Counted from the first letter of the stretch, positions 8,356-17,935 are shown. The stretch is DNA of 64,000 bases from Pedobacter ginsengisoli (GCF_030244015.1 NZ_JASSYX010000001.1:1240001-1304000); one strand, 5' to 3'. The notes: a model not told the origin generated them from the sequence alone. Made by a program: numbers and translations.

Positions 8356-9244
8356 CAATACCATAACCATAGTTGTCGTTTGTGATAATCATTATCTGGT
8401 GCTGCTTGCCGCGCTGATCAAATCTATAGAGATCAATCATAAATCTGATGAAAAAATTGTAATTTATATTGTAGAAGACAAGGTAAAAGCAAAAAACAAA
8501 GCTAAATTTGAAACTTCAATTGATCAGAAAATGATTACTATAGAATGGATCAATATGGAGAAAGTCATTCCGGAAAATACGACACTTCCTTTAGATAGAA
8601 GTTCTTATCCTTTGAATATTTATATGCGTTTATTCATACCCTCTTTCCTTCCGGAGAATGTTGACAAAGTACTGTATCTTGACGTGGATATGCTTGCTCT
8701 GGCCGATGTTAGTGAACTGTGGAAAACTGATCTTGGCGGCAACATAGTGGGAGCGGTGGTAGACCCGATAGGTACCATAGGCAACAAATGGGGGGGGATA
8801 GGCAATTACGAGGCTCTCGGGCTTTCCCCGGAAGCCAAATATTTCAATACTGGTATGTTATTAATGGACATTTCCAGCTGGAGAGAAAATAACATTACAG
8901 AACAAGTTCTGCGTTGTGTTAAAAACAATAAAGAGTTTGCAAACTTTCCTGATCAATATGGGCTGAATATTGTTTTATATAAAAAGTGGAAGGAACTGGA
9001 CCCATTGTGGAATTGTTTTTCCAGTCTGGATATCGAAAAACCATTTATTATACACTTTAACCACCGAAAACCGATTTACAGATCATATGACAAAAATACA
9101 CAATACCAGTCGCTTTTTTTTCATTACCTGAATCTCACTAAATGGAAGGGGACAAAACCGATTGGAGAAGTAAGAAGATACTTGAAAAAGATTAATAATA
9201 TTATTGAAAAGCTGTTAAAAATGCCTTTTGCAAAGCCGCAATAG
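8345..9244 (+). CDS. Glycosyltransferase family 8
   Basis: This 299-residue protein matches the GT8 family (LgtC / glycogenin type retaining galactosyl- or glucosyltransferases). The N-terminus TITIVVVCDNHYLVLLAAL, the DVD metal-binding motif at 113-115 in LYLDVDMLALAD, the acceptor region FNTGMLLMD, and the late HFNHRKPI histidine segment are in family order. It overlaps the previous gene by 11 bases and is directly followed by the flippase gene with no gap. Donor is probably UDP-glucose or UDP-galactose by family precedent. Confidence 0.88.
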   Translation: MKSNNTITIVVVCDNHYLVLLAALIKSIEINHKSDEKIVIYIVEDKVKAKNKAKFETSIDQKMITIEWINMEKVIPENTTLPLDRSSYPLNIYMRLFIPSFLPENVDKVLYLDVDMLALADVSELWKTDLGGNIVGAVVDPIGTIGNKWGGIGNYEALGLSPEAKYFNTGMLLMDISSWRENNITEQVLRCVKNNKEFANFPDQYGLNIVLYKKWKELDPLWNCFSSLDIEKPFIIHFNHRKPIYRSYDKNTQYQSLFFHYLNLTKWKGTKPIGEVRRYLKKINNIIEKLLKMPFAKPQ

Positions 9245-10771
9245 ATGAGTCCAGACCTAAAAGAAGCAAATAAATACGATAGTTGGTTTAGCATCGACCA
9301 TTTAAAGGACGATCTTAAGTCAAGATCCGTCAGAGGCGGTTTTAGTACGGTTACCGGACAAGTCTTCTCATTTGTGTTGAATACCCTGTCTACGATTGTA
9401 ATGGCAAGGCTGTTGTTACCAGCAGATTTTGGCCTGGTCGCAATGGTCACAGCAGTAACCGGATTTGTGACCATATTCAAAGACCTCGGACTCTCGTCGG
9501 CGATTATGCAGAGATCTGAAATCAATCAAAAACAAGTTAGCGCGGTATTTTGGATAAATGTACTCATCAGTTTTTGCGTAGGACTGGTTGTGGCAGGTAT
9601 CACACCATTTATGGTTAGTTTCTATAACGAACCGCGACTTGCCAGCATTACACTTGTGTTTGCGCTCAGCATTTTTATTACCGGCTTATCCATTCAGCAC
9701 AATGCGCTAATGCAGCGTCAAATGAGGTTTTTTTCTTTATCGCTGATCCAGTTGGGATCTACCTTGCTCAGTCTGGTGATTGGGATTACGATGGCCATTT
9801 TCGGATACGGGTATTGGTCGATAGTTGCGATTTCCGTCTCCAGTCCTTTGATCAGTTCAATAGCGCTATGGCTCGTGTGCGATTGGCGGCCCAGCTTTTA
9901 CAAAAGAGACAACGTCAGTTCGTTTTTAAGATTTGGTGCCGGGATAGCAGGCTTTGACCTGATCAATTATTTTTCGAGAAATGCCGATAATGTATTGATA
10001 GGCAAGTATGTTGGCTCAGTGGCATTGGGTTTGTACTCAAAAGCATACCAGCTTTTAATGCTGCCGATCAATCAACTCAAAAACCCCCTCACTTCAGTTG
10101 CACTCCCCGTTTTAAGCTCATTGCAGAAAGACCCGGCAAAATATACCTCATTTTATACCAGGTACCTGTTCGTACTTGCTTTCTTTTCAATGCCCATAGT
10201 CATGTTCATGGGCATATTTGCAGAAGAGATCATACGAATTATATTAGGCGATAAATGGACCAGTGCGGCCTATATTTTTCAGTTATTAGCCATTACAGGA
10301 TTTATACAGCCAATTACAAGTACACAGGGACTGGTGCTGATAACTACTGGAAGAACTACCAGATACTTTTATCTGGGCGTATTCAATGCGTTTTTTACTG
10401 TTTTAGGATTTATCATCGGCATTAAATGGGGTATAGCCGGTGTCGCTATTTCTCAGGCAATCGTCCTTTACTGTCTGTTTTTTCCTTTGTTATATTTAAA
10501 TTTTCATCAGTCCCCAATCCGTCCGAAAGCATTCCTAACACAAATAACGCTTCCGTTCGTATTTTCGCTGACCAGCGGGGCCGCTATGTATTTATTGAAG
10601 ACAGGACTGCAGTCGTTGAATATAATAATTATGGTTTTTTTAGGGTTTCTCTCGGGATTAATTGTGTATCTTCTTTTGTGGATGGTTTCAGCTCATGGCA
10701 GGAAAAAATTAAAGGAACTGGCAGAGATCTTTACCCTGCTTTTAAAGAAAAAGAGTCCAGCTGATATTTGA
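9245..10771 (+). CDS. Wzx-like polysaccharide flippase
   Basis: This 508-residue protein has about 12-14 hydrophobic helices and the signature of the lipopolysaccharide biosynthesis flippase family (WzxC branch of the MOP superfamily). The early segment GGFSTVTGQVFSFVLNTLS and DFGLVAMVTAVTGFV with KDLGLSSA are typical. It would move undecaprenyl-linked repeat units across the inner membrane for the Wzy-like polymerase. Its ATG immediately follows the GT8 stop. Confidence 0.88.
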   Translation: MSPDLKEANKYDSWFSIDHLKDDLKSRSVRGGFSTVTGQVFSFVLNTLSTIVMARLLLPADFGLVAMVTAVTGFVTIFKDLGLSSAIMQRSEINQKQVSAVFWINVLISFCVGLVVAGITPFMVSFYNEPRLASITLVFALSIFITGLSIQHNALMQRQMRFFSLSLIQLGSTLLSLVIGITMAIFGYGYWSIVAISVSSPLISSIALWLVCDWRPSFYKRDNVSSFLRFGAGIAGFDLINYFSRNADNVLIGKYVGSVALGLYSKAYQLLMLPINQLKNPLTSVALPVLSSLQKDPAKYTSFYTRYLFVLAFFSMPIVMFMGIFAEEIIRIILGDKWTSAAYIFQLLAITGFIQPITSTQGLVLITTGRTTRYFYLGVFNAFFTVLGFIIGIKWGIAGVAISQAIVLYCLFFPLLYLNFHQSPIRPKAFLTQITLPFVFSLTSGAAMYLLKTGLQSLNIIIMVFLGFLSGLIVYLLLWMVSAHGRKKLKELAEIFTLLLKKKSPADI

Positions 10772-10773
10772 TT

Positions 10774-11847
10774 ATGAGTAAATTTGGAATTCTGGCGTGG
10801 CCGGCCTATTCGACGAAAAGTAGTAATCCTTACAACTTTTTGATCTATTCTGAAATTGAAAAGAAGGGGTACAAGGTATATGAATTCGATTTTAATCTAA
10901 AAAACATCGTAAAGTTTTCGTTTTCAACAAAATATATGATTTTTCATATCCACTGGCCGTCAAATATTTTGACATGGTCGACAGCACTACAGGCAAAAAG
11001 ACGGCTGGGGATGTTTTATCTTTTTCTTAAGATCATAAAGATCTCAGGTAAAAAAGTCGTTTGGACAGTTCATAACTTACAATCGCACGAAAGTGAGCAT
11101 CCCGAATTGCAACAGCGTTTATACAAGATGTTATACCAGCATGTGGACGGTTTTATTAGCTTAAACCGGAGTGGCCTTGAATACATAAAGGAATCCTCAT
11201 TAAACAAAAAACGACAAAAGTTTTGTTACATACCTCACCCACATTATAAAGGATACTATCAAAACGACCTTACCGGGGCACAGGCAAGAGCAAAGCTAGG
11301 CATCAGTGAAGAAAAAAAAGTATTTCTGTTTTTAGGACAGATCAGAAGATACAAAAATGTCGCCGGATTGATCACAGCATTCAAAGCTTTAGACCTTCCC
11401 GACAAGCTGTTGCTCATTGCGGGAAAAGTGCATGATGAAATGAAGGAGGAAATGGCTCTGGAAAATAAAAATAACGGAAATATAATTATCCATGACGTAT
11501 TTGTTGACGATGCAGAGCTGCAGACCTATTTTAACAGTGCAGACCTGGTCGTAAACCCATATACGAATATATTCAATTCAGGATCAGTGTTTCTAAATAT
11601 GAGTTTTAATAAACCCACACTGGCCCCCGCAATTGGTGCGTTTCCCGAAATACAAAAAGAAATAGGGAATAAATACGTCAAACTATATCAGGACGAAATG
11701 ATTTCTTCTTCTGCCTTGTACAAATCCATGCACGAAGCGCTCGAAGAAAAAGAAACCCTCAGCGACGTCGATCTATCCGTGTTTAGCTCTGATCAGGTAG
11801 CCGCTGAGACCCTTCAATTTTATCGTAGATTGCTTAGCAACGCCTAG
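10774..11847 (+). CDS. Glycosyltransferase family 4 (GT-B)
   Basis: This 357-residue protein is the last gene of the exopolysaccharide operon. I take the ATG at 10774 (MSKFGILAWPAY); a TTG at 10768 would overlap the flippase gene and adds only two residues. The protein shows a GT-B layout: IHIHWPSN-like acceptor half, VVWTVHNLQSHE near 90, a linker, then FLFLGQIRRYKNVAGLI near 190-205 and a C-terminal donor domain with NPYTNIFNSGSVFLNMSF. It meets the convergent LruC gene with only six bases between stops. Confidence 0.83.
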   Translation: MSKFGILAWPAYSTKSSNPYNFLIYSEIEKKGYKVYEFDFNLKNIVKFSFSTKYMIFHIHWPSNILTWSTALQAKRRLGMFYLFLKIIKISGKKVVWTVHNLQSHESEHPELQQRLYKMLYQHVDGFISLNRSGLEYIKESSLNKKRQKFCYIPHPHYKGYYQNDLTGAQARAKLGISEEKKVFLFLGQIRRYKNVAGLITAFKALDLPDKLLLIAGKVHDEMKEEMALENKNNGNIIIHDVFVDDAELQTYFNSADLVVNPYTNIFNSGSVFLNMSFNKPTLAPAIGAFPEIQKEIGNKYVKLYQDEMISSSALYKSMHEALEEKETLSDVDLSVFSSDQVAAETLQFYRRLLSNA

Positions 11848-11853
11848 GTAAAG

Positions 11854-14283
11854 CTATTTAACTGAAAACACCTTCGAATTATCTACGTTCCCGTCAGTAT
11901 ACCAGTCCATATTGGTTTTTCCTAAACTAAGTGCCCACTTGCCAAAACTTAGGTAAGCAGAAGTTACTGTTGTTTTCTCTATTGGATATTTGAAATTGCT
12001 CACCGGCAATTCGATTGCCCATGGCAGATTTTGATCTTTGCTGATATAGCTTACATATCCGCTGCCCACCTTTCCTCCGCCAACAGTACCATCATCTCCT
12101 GTCCGGAATAATTTGGTATCGGCAAAATCAGTAGGTTTCCTGTTTTTCAAATGAGTTTCATAACCCCGTCCAAAACCAACGGTTGCATTCCAAATGAAAG
12201 GATTATAGTTCCCAATTCCAAATGCCTCTACGGTAATACCAGGCTTCACGTCGAAACTTACATTATATTTAACAGGGTCAGATGTGCTTTCGTTCGGTAT
12301 GGTGTTCCATCGTGCCTGCTGCTCGCGGCTGTCTCTGAACAAGATCAAAACAAGATCTTTCGAAACAGGTTGTTCTTCGATCTCTGCGCCAGTAACATTG
12401 CTGACACTTGAACGTGCGATGTCAAACTGAATACCGGCGCCATTTTTATAACTGCCACCGGTGGCATGCAGGGTATAATTTGCATCAACATGTACTACCT
12501 GATTGGCCGCGTTACTGATGATCTGATAGCGATAGGAAATCACGATATCATTCATGTCATAATCACCTTTCAACGGAAAGTTATCTTCAAAAGCGACAGT
12601 TGAGCCTCCATTGGCATAATTATAAGACTGGTTGATGAAAGCCCTGTCCGGATCCTCAGGAAATGCATCCTTAGAATTCGGGATTCCGTCATTGTCTGTA
12701 TCCGGATCTATAGGCTTACCATTTCCTTCATTACAATCCGTAGCCTGAATGAACATACCTTCGCCGGTAGTAGATTTGGCAGTGGCATCAAAATGTCTTG
12801 CCTGTATTTTGCCGGAAGGGTCGGCATATTCAATAGATCCCGTAATTTTTGGTGCATTACCGTTATTTATATTATCATAAGACGTACTGACCACCCTGAA
12901 CAAGGAAGTACTTCCTTCCCCTTTAAGTGTTCCGTCCAGTGAAAGAATCACATTTGTTTTAAAAAGTGCGCCATTTCTCAAAATGGTAGAGCCTTTCAGA
13001 TTGGATTGGCTGTTGACCTGTATGTAGCTGTTATTGATGATGTTGGCGTTATTGTCAAACAGGTTTAAGGTGATAAACTTACAATTGTTTATCAACGTGC
13101 CACTATTTTGAACATAATTCTGAACAGTTACAGAACCTGAATTCGTAAAAGTTCCGCTGGCTGTCATTTTTGAATTAGATGCACTGATTGTTCCGGTATT
13201 GTTAACCGCAGGACCATTGTTAAACATGACCTCGCCGCTGGCAACAGTCCAGTTTCCGGAGTTGTTAAAAGTACCGGCAAGAGTGATTTGTTTGGTTTTT
13301 AAGATACCAGTATTGACAAAATATGGATTATTGTTCGAATTAAAATTACCCTCCGCATTTAAAGTCCCCGAGTTCGTAAATCTTGCACCCGAATTGAAGT
13401 TTCCGGTAACGGTTAGCGTACCATAATTGGTTCCGTCACCATTAGATTCAGTAACGAAATCACCTTCCACACGCATGGTACCCTGATTAAGGAAATTGTT
13501 TAATACCTTAACATTACCCGTAGTAACCGTACCGAAATTTTTAAAGGTTGAAGGACCTTCCCAATTTAGATTGTTAAAACGCACAGATGCACCCGATGAA
13601 ACAATCACTGTCACGTTACTTGCCATTTTCAAGCCCTCGACAACGACCCCTGTACCACAGATACGCATAGTACCACCATTTGTGTTTTGCACCTTGACCG
13701 TAATGTTGTTCCCGGTTACGCAATACGTATTTCCGCTTACCATGTCAAAGCTGTTCTGACTGGACTGGGTGATCACCACCGAACAATCTCCGGTGCCGCA
13801 GGACGGGCTGTTTTCCTGAGGCAGAGCCATTATTGTATTTCTGTTAGGCGCTGAAGATGTGGTTGTTATAATATCTTTATCGCCCATTGATATATCAACA
13901 TGATTACCATTTGCCAGAATTTTTCTCGATAGCTCAGTGCCGTTAGGAGCATATTTTTCAATCCAGACCTCAGTCAGGGTAGTGGGCAGCGAGATTTTTG
14001 TACTATAGCTACTGGTGATGGTTGCAGAACCTCTTGAAAGCAATGCACCACCGGTTTTAGGATCCGCAGTATAAATGGAGATCACATGAGCTTTGTTTCC
14101 ATATTGCGTATCACTTACACCAATATTAAAAGTTATATCTCTGGACGTAGCCCAGCTAAATTCAGGCGATGCATTTAAAGAGTTAATGTCTACTTGTGGT
14201 ACCTCGTTAGGAAGTGTATCCTTTTTGCAGGATACTAGTGTCATACTTAAGAAAAGGAAAATGAGGGGTAGTGCTATTTTCAT
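11854..14283 (-). CDS. LruC-domain surface lipoprotein with beta-solenoid repeat
   Basis: This 809-residue protein begins with a lipoprotein signal (MKIALPLIFLFLSM, lipobox LVSC with Cys19). Residues 240-435 are a run of short repeats rich in N-x-G-T and G-x-F-x-N, suggesting a beta-solenoid. Residues 527-546 (DPDTDNDGIPNSKDAFPEDP) look like a thrombospondin type-3 calcium-binding repeat. The C-terminal part from about 547, with GDYDMNDIVISYRY, matches the LruC/DUF4842 domain of Bacteroidota and Leptospira surface proteins. Function is unknown; a cell-surface structural or binding role fits. It is a single gene, convergent with the exopolysaccharide operon. Confidence 0.85.
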   Translation of the reverse strand: MKIALPLIFLFLSMTLVSCKKDTLPNEVPQVDINSLNASPEFSWATSRDITFNIGVSDTQYGNKAHVISIYTADPKTGGALLSRGSATITSSYSTKISLPTTLTEVWIEKYAPNGTELSRKILANGNHVDISMGDKDIITTTSSAPNRNTIMALPQENSPSCGTGDCSVVITQSSQNSFDMVSGNTYCVTGNNITVKVQNTNGGTMRICGTGVVVEGLKMASNVTVIVSSGASVRFNNLNWEGPSTFKNFGTVTTGNVKVLNNFLNQGTMRVEGDFVTESNGDGTNYGTLTVTGNFNSGARFTNSGTLNAEGNFNSNNNPYFVNTGILKTKQITLAGTFNNSGNWTVASGEVMFNNGPAVNNTGTISASNSKMTASGTFTNSGSVTVQNYVQNSGTLINNCKFITLNLFDNNANIINNSYIQVNSQSNLKGSTILRNGALFKTNVILSLDGTLKGEGSTSLFRVVSTSYDNINNGNAPKITGSIEYADPSGKIQARHFDATAKSTTGEGMFIQATDCNEGNGKPIDPDTDNDGIPNSKDAFPEDPDRAFINQSYNYANGGSTVAFEDNFPLKGDYDMNDIVISYRYQIISNAANQVVHVDANYTLHATGGSYKNGAGIQFDIARSSVSNVTGAEIEEQPVSKDLVLILFRDSREQQARWNTIPNESTSDPVKYNVSFDVKPGITVEAFGIGNYNPFIWNATVGFGRGYETHLKNRKPTDFADTKLFRTGDDGTVGGGKVGSGYVSYISKDQNLPWAIELPVSNFKYPIEKTTVTSAYLSFGKWALSLGKTNMDWYTDGNVDNSKVFSVK
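12978..13566 (-). repeat. Coding solenoid repeats within the LruC lipoprotein gene
   Basis: Encodes residues 240-435 of the LruC lipoprotein. About nine units of roughly 18-24 residues carry the pattern N-x-G-T-[hydrophobic]-x-[hydrophobic]-x-G-x-[FL], for example FTNSGTLNAEGNF and FTNSGSVTVQNY. The units have drifted at DNA level, so this is a protein repeat, not a young DNA duplication. Confidence 0.7.
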
Positions 14284-14462
14284 AAATTCTAATTATTACA
14301 CCACGATACGCCAAAATCATACCCGTAATCGTTCATGCCGGCAGAAATAAGAAAATACCATTGGTGGATATCCAGGGGTACTTTTATTTGATTTTGCTTT
14401 TTTAATTGTTCAAAAAAATGGGGATTTTTTTCCTTCCCTTGGCTGCATTTGAGTAATCTTTT

Positions 14463-14990
14463 CTACAGGTTTAAATTAACAATATACCTGTTTTCTTTCA
14501 TCTCCGGATCATACTGGTAAACAAAACTATCAGAAGCCAGCGTAATGATGTAAAATCCAAAATGCTCAGGGATCTGATCCAGGCTTAGCCCCTCAACAAA
14601 CGGATTTAAAAACTTGAATTTATACCTGTCAAGGGTTTGTATGTGATGGTTATTTTCTTCAGAAAAAGAGATTTTTATGGTCTTGTCGATCTCTTCAAAT
14701 GGAATTTGCTGAGCAGTAGAACTAAATTCGATCTTCAGCCCTTTTTCAAATTTTTCAATACATACAGTCGGGTGGTCTATTGCTAATTTGATGCTTGAAT
14801 TTTCATCAGTAGAATGTTTAATAGAGTTGGTAACCAATTCTACCATGATCATTTTAACCCTGCGCTGCTGCGCGAGGTCCAGTTCCTTGTATTCCATTAT
14901 TGTAGCAAGTACCGTCTTGGTAAAACTGTAAATCTCATCCACATGTTTTGGGATGTCCAGATGCAGTATTATAGGAAGCGTTTTATTCAT
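14463..14990 (-). CDS. HATPase-like partner-switching protein (RsbW-like), degenerate ATP site
   Basis: This 175-residue protein fits the size of RsbW/SpoIIAB-type serine kinases. The N-box is present (VELVTNSIKHS, Glu51 and Asn55). Where the family has the G1 box DxGxxFD, this protein reads SSTAQQIPFEE, with no Asp or Gly in place. A weak G2-like HFGFYII follows near 144. What is seen suggests poor or absent kinase activity and perhaps a pure binding role. Its ATG overlaps the STAS gene stop by one base, and it is the last gene of a four-gene module. Confidence 0.7.
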   Translation of the reverse strand: MNKTLPIILHLDIPKHVDEIYSFTKTVLATIMEYKELDLAQQRRVKMIMVELVTNSIKHSTDENSSIKLAIDHPTVCIEKFEKGLKIEFSSTAQQIPFEEIDKTIKISFSEENNHHIQTLDRYKFKFLNPFVEGLSLDQIPEHFGFYIITLASDSFVYQYDPEMKENRYIVNLNL

Positions 14991-15325
14991 TAGAATTCTT
15001 TAACCGCGTTTTCCAGATCATTGTGTAATATAAAGATTTTGTCCAGTCTGGTCAACTGAAATAAATTCACAATATCATCATTCATATCCGTCAAAATCAA
15101 TTTGCCGTTGTAGGGTAATAATGCTTTCAGAATTGCCACCAGGGCACCAAGAAAAGAACTATCCAGATATTCTACCTGCTTAAAAGAAATTATAAGTTTC
15201 CTTGTACCGCTAGTGATTTCTTCTAAAATCAATTCTTTAAACTCATCAGAATTGGAAAGATTAGCTTCTTTCTCTTCTATGATAATAACACCTATATCAC
15301 CTGATTGTTGTTTACTTATCTTCAT
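14990..15325 (-). CDS. STAS-domain anti-sigma-factor-antagonist-like protein
   Basis: This 111-residue protein is a single STAS domain of RsbV/SpoIIAA size. The phospho-acceptor region reads VEYLDSSFLGALV (Ser56/Ser57), matching the D-S-[ST]-x-L-G motif whose Ser or Thr is phosphorylated by RsbW-type kinases and dephosphorylated by PP2C phosphatases. It overlaps the phosphatase gene by 14 bases and the HATPase gene by one, so the three are made together. It probably binds the HATPase-like protein in its unphosphorylated form. Confidence 0.88.
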   Translation of the reverse strand: MKISKQQSGDIGVIIIEEKEANLSNSDEFKELILEEITSGTRKLIISFKQVEYLDSSFLGALVAILKALLPYNGKLILTDMNDDIVNLFQLTRLDKIFILHNDLENAVKEF

Positions 15326-16451
15326 TTTTTATTTTTTTTATGGTAATGATGCTGCAATCGTCTACCTGCGTGGTATTTTTGTTGAATAAAATATAATTAA
15401 TATCGTCTGCAGATTTCCCGCTTTCTTTTAGCTGATGCAATTTTGATTTAAATATATTAATATCTGAACGTTTTACACCTGCTGTCTCGAAGTCGATCAT
15501 TCCGTCGGAGATCAGGTACAGCTCATCATTGCTGCCCAGTTCTATTTCGGTTTCATTAAAATTACTTTCAGCAAGAAAGCCGAGTAATATGCCTTCGGAC
15601 TGATAGCTTTGTAAATCAGCTTTTCCTTTTTCATATTTTAGCAAAGGAAGATCGCCGGCCCCGGCATAGTTTATCTTTTGGGTATCATCATCGATCAGTA
15701 CAATACTAAGAGTTGAAAATATATCACCCAGCAATTCGTCAAAATGAATGACCCTGTTCAATTTAGCCATAATTTCAGACAATGAAAAGTTTCCGTCATA
15801 AACACAAAGCCTGATGGCAGACCTGATATAGCTCAAAAAACTGAATGAGAAGAACCAGGCTCCCCATTTTTTTCCCATCACGTCACCCAATATAATAAAA
15901 GTAAAACGTTCATTGACCTGGATGAAATCAATAAAATCACCGCCAGGATGATCCTGGTAGCTGGTATTAAAAAAGCTGACAGAAAAATTCTTCAGGACCG
16001 GTGTCGCGGAAGGCGTATTTCTCAGGTTCAGCTTTTCAGCTATCCCCTTGATCTCACTCAGTGATTTTTCATAATGCTGCCTCACGGACCGCATCAGATT
16101 GTCGATCTTAGAGAGGATCTGCTTGGCCGGCGTTCCCTTACTGATGTAATCTATTGCCTTTAGGTCAAGTCCCTGCTGTACAAAATTATTGTCATTTACC
16201 GATGTAAGGAAGAGGAAGGGGACTTGCTTGAGCAAGTCGTTCTGCAATAATATCCGCCTGAAGTCAAATCCATCTTTGACAGGCATCTGGTAATCGGAAA
16301 TGATCAGATCGGGAATTTCATGTTTAAGGATCGATTCCGCAATGTCTACAGAAAGGGCTACTTTACAGATATATCCGTTTGATGTCAATAATTTTTTGAA
16401 GAGTTCCAACTGCACAATGTCGTCATCGACCATCAGGATTGTTTTGCTCAT
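15312..16451 (-). CDS. Receiver-PP2C (SpoIIE/RsbU-type) phosphatase response regulator
   Basis: This 379-residue protein fuses a receiver domain (1-120, acidic pocket VDDD at 8-11, phospho-acceptor Asp53 in ISDYQMP) through a coiled-coil linker to a SpoIIE-type PP2C phosphatase domain (about 175-375). Metal-ligand segments are present: GGDFIDFI, LGDVMGKKWGAW, LISDGMID and DDCSIITI. A histidine kinase, not in the window, would set its activity, and its substrate should be the adjacent STAS protein. The gene overlaps the upstream membrane-protein gene by four bases and the STAS gene by 14. Confidence 0.9.
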   Translation of the reverse strand: MSKTILMVDDDIVQLELFKKLLTSNGYICKVALSVDIAESILKHEIPDLIISDYQMPVKDGFDFRRILLQNDLLKQVPFLFLTSVNDNNFVQQGLDLKAIDYISKGTPAKQILSKIDNLMRSVRQHYEKSLSEIKGIAEKLNLRNTPSATPVLKNFSVSFFNTSYQDHPGGDFIDFIQVNERFTFIILGDVMGKKWGAWFFSFSFLSYIRSAIRLCVYDGNFSLSEIMAKLNRVIHFDELLGDIFSTLSIVLIDDDTQKINYAGAGDLPLLKYEKGKADLQSYQSEGILLGFLAESNFNETEIELGSNDELYLISDGMIDFETAGVKRSDINIFKSKLHQLKESGKSADDINYILFNKNTTQVDDCSIITIKKIKNEDK

Positions 16452-16984
16452 TTTTTTTGATTTAAAAGAGACCTTATAACAATAAATGTACCCATTGCAA
16501 TGATGATCAGGGAAATAAGGTCCATCAGCGTTACACCGTCATCAGGCGTAAAGTGAAAGATGGTAAACATTTCGAAATAAGGAGGAGCCGGCATAATGAT
16601 CATCGCAAACCCCAGTGTGATGAAGAGAAAACCAATGAGCACCCGTACGATTTTCCCCAGGCCGTCGCTGATTTTGTTTTTACTTACCTGTCTGGAGTCC
16701 AGGTAATTAGTGTTTAAAATTTGTTCCAGCTGGTCCAGCTGGTCCATTTTTTCCATGCCAGAAAGGCTCAGGTGCTTAATTTCCTGAATGAGCTCACCAC
16801 CACGCAATTTCTGATCCAAAGCCTTATTGACCCTGATTTTCATCCCTTTGATGTTCTCAGAGTCAATCTCACTTTTTTCCAGAAGCAGCATAAATTCATC
16901 TAGTTTTTGAATTAATTGCTCATCTTTAGCATTAAGCTGTTCAAAACGCTGCAGATCTGCTGTAAGTTTGTTTTTATCAGGCAA
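16448..16984 (-). CDS. Membrane protein with coiled coil, first gene of the partner-switching module
   Basis: This 178-residue protein has a charged helical N-terminal part (about 1-100, likely coiled coil) and two membrane helices (about 107-130 and 148-172). The start is TTG at 16984; an in-frame stop lies just upstream, and the next Met is at residue 32, so a non-ATG start or a shorter protein applies. I do not recognise a family. The four-base overlap with the phosphatase gene implies a shared function, perhaps as a membrane anchor or sensor for the module. It is divergent from a glycosyltransferase gene only 36 bases away. Confidence 0.65.
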   Translation of the reverse strand: MPDKNKLTADLQRFEQLNAKDEQLIQKLDEFMLLLEKSEIDSENIKGMKIRVNKALDQKLRGGELIQEIKHLSLSGMEKMDQLDQLEQILNTNYLDSRQVSKNKISDGLGKIVRVLIGFLFITLGFAMIIMPAPPYFEMFTIFHFTPDDGVTLMDLISLIIIAMGTFIVIRSLLNQKK

Positions 16985-17020
16985 AATGGTCTATTTGAAT
17001 GTTAAGCACTAAATAAAATA

Positions 17021-17935
17021 ATGGGTTTGATATCGATTATAACAGTAAATTTCAATCAGCACCAGGCAACTCTGGAATTGCTGAAATCTATTGATCAGCA
17101 CTATCCTAAAGCTAATATAGAGATAATTTTAGTGGATAACGGAAGTGATATTGATAATGAAGCATTATTCAAAACCGCTTTCCCAAATATCCTTTACATC
17201 CGTTCCGCTCAGAATCTCGGTTTTGCCGGCGGCAACAACCTGGGGGTAAAACAGTCCGGCGGAGAATATTTATTTTTTGTGAATAATGATACCGAATTTA
17301 CCGCCGGACTGCTCGGGACATTGTCCGGAACCTTAGATAATAATCCGCTAATTGGGGCGGTTTCTCCACAGATCAACTACTTTGACGATCAGGCAATTGT
17401 GCAATATGCCGGCTTTACAAGAATGAATTACTACACCTGCCGAAATCATTGCATCGGTCAGTTTGAAACCGACCGGGGCCAGTACCGCAACCGCATCTGT
17501 CAAACGGGCTATGCGCACGGGGCGGCCATGATGGTCAGACGCGACGCCATAGACAAAACAGGCCTCATGGCCGAAAACTTTTTCCTTTACTACGAGGAAA
17601 TGGACTGGTGTGACCGGATAAAAAGAGCCGGATACGAGATCTGGATCAATACCAATGCAACCATCTATCATAAAGAATCCCTTTCTGTTGGCAAAAACAG
17701 CGCGTTGAAAGAATATTTTATGAACCGCAACCGGATACTTTTCATTCGCCGCAATGCGAAAACCCATCAGCAACTGTTCTTTTTCCTTTATTTCATCACG
17801 TTTGTCACGCCCAGGAACATCATTAAATACCTAACTTCGGGTACCCCGGGATTCATCAAAGTGCTATTAAAGGCCATTAACTGGAACCTGACCCACAAAA
17901 CAAACAGCACAGATCTCGGATATCAATTTAAATAA
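17021..17935 (+). CDS. Glycosyltransferase family 2, rhamnosyltransferase-like
   Basis: This 304-residue protein has the GT2 start LISIITVNFNQHQATLELL, the donor segment ILVDNGSD, NLGFAGGNNLGV and the NNDT metal-binding segment near 90, all in the order seen in WbbL/RfbF-like rhamnosyltransferases. EEMDWCDRIKRAGYEIW near 190-207 carries the acidic catalytic region. It starts 36 bases from the divergent partner-switching module and precedes another GT2 gene by 16 bases, so it probably serves surface polysaccharide synthesis. Confidence 0.85.
   Translation: MGLISIITVNFNQHQATLELLKSIDQHYPKANIEIILVDNGSDIDNEALFKTAFPNILYIRSAQNLGFAGGNNLGVKQSGGEYLFFVNNDTEFTAGLLGTLSGTLDNNPLIGAVSPQINYFDDQAIVQYAGFTRMNYYTCRNHCIGQFETDRGQYRNRICQTGYAHGAAMMVRRDAIDKTGLMAENFFLYYEEMDWCDRIKRAGYEIWINTNATIYHKESLSVGKNSALKEYFMNRNRILFIRRNAKTHQQLFFFLYFITFVTPRNIIKYLTSGTPGFIKVLLKAINWNLTHKTNSTDLGYQFK

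Noticed and set aside
13199..13759. Two plus-strand frames opposite the LruC repeat region
   Set aside because: They arise from the repeated coding sequence of the LruC gene read in reverse and have no start context or domain.
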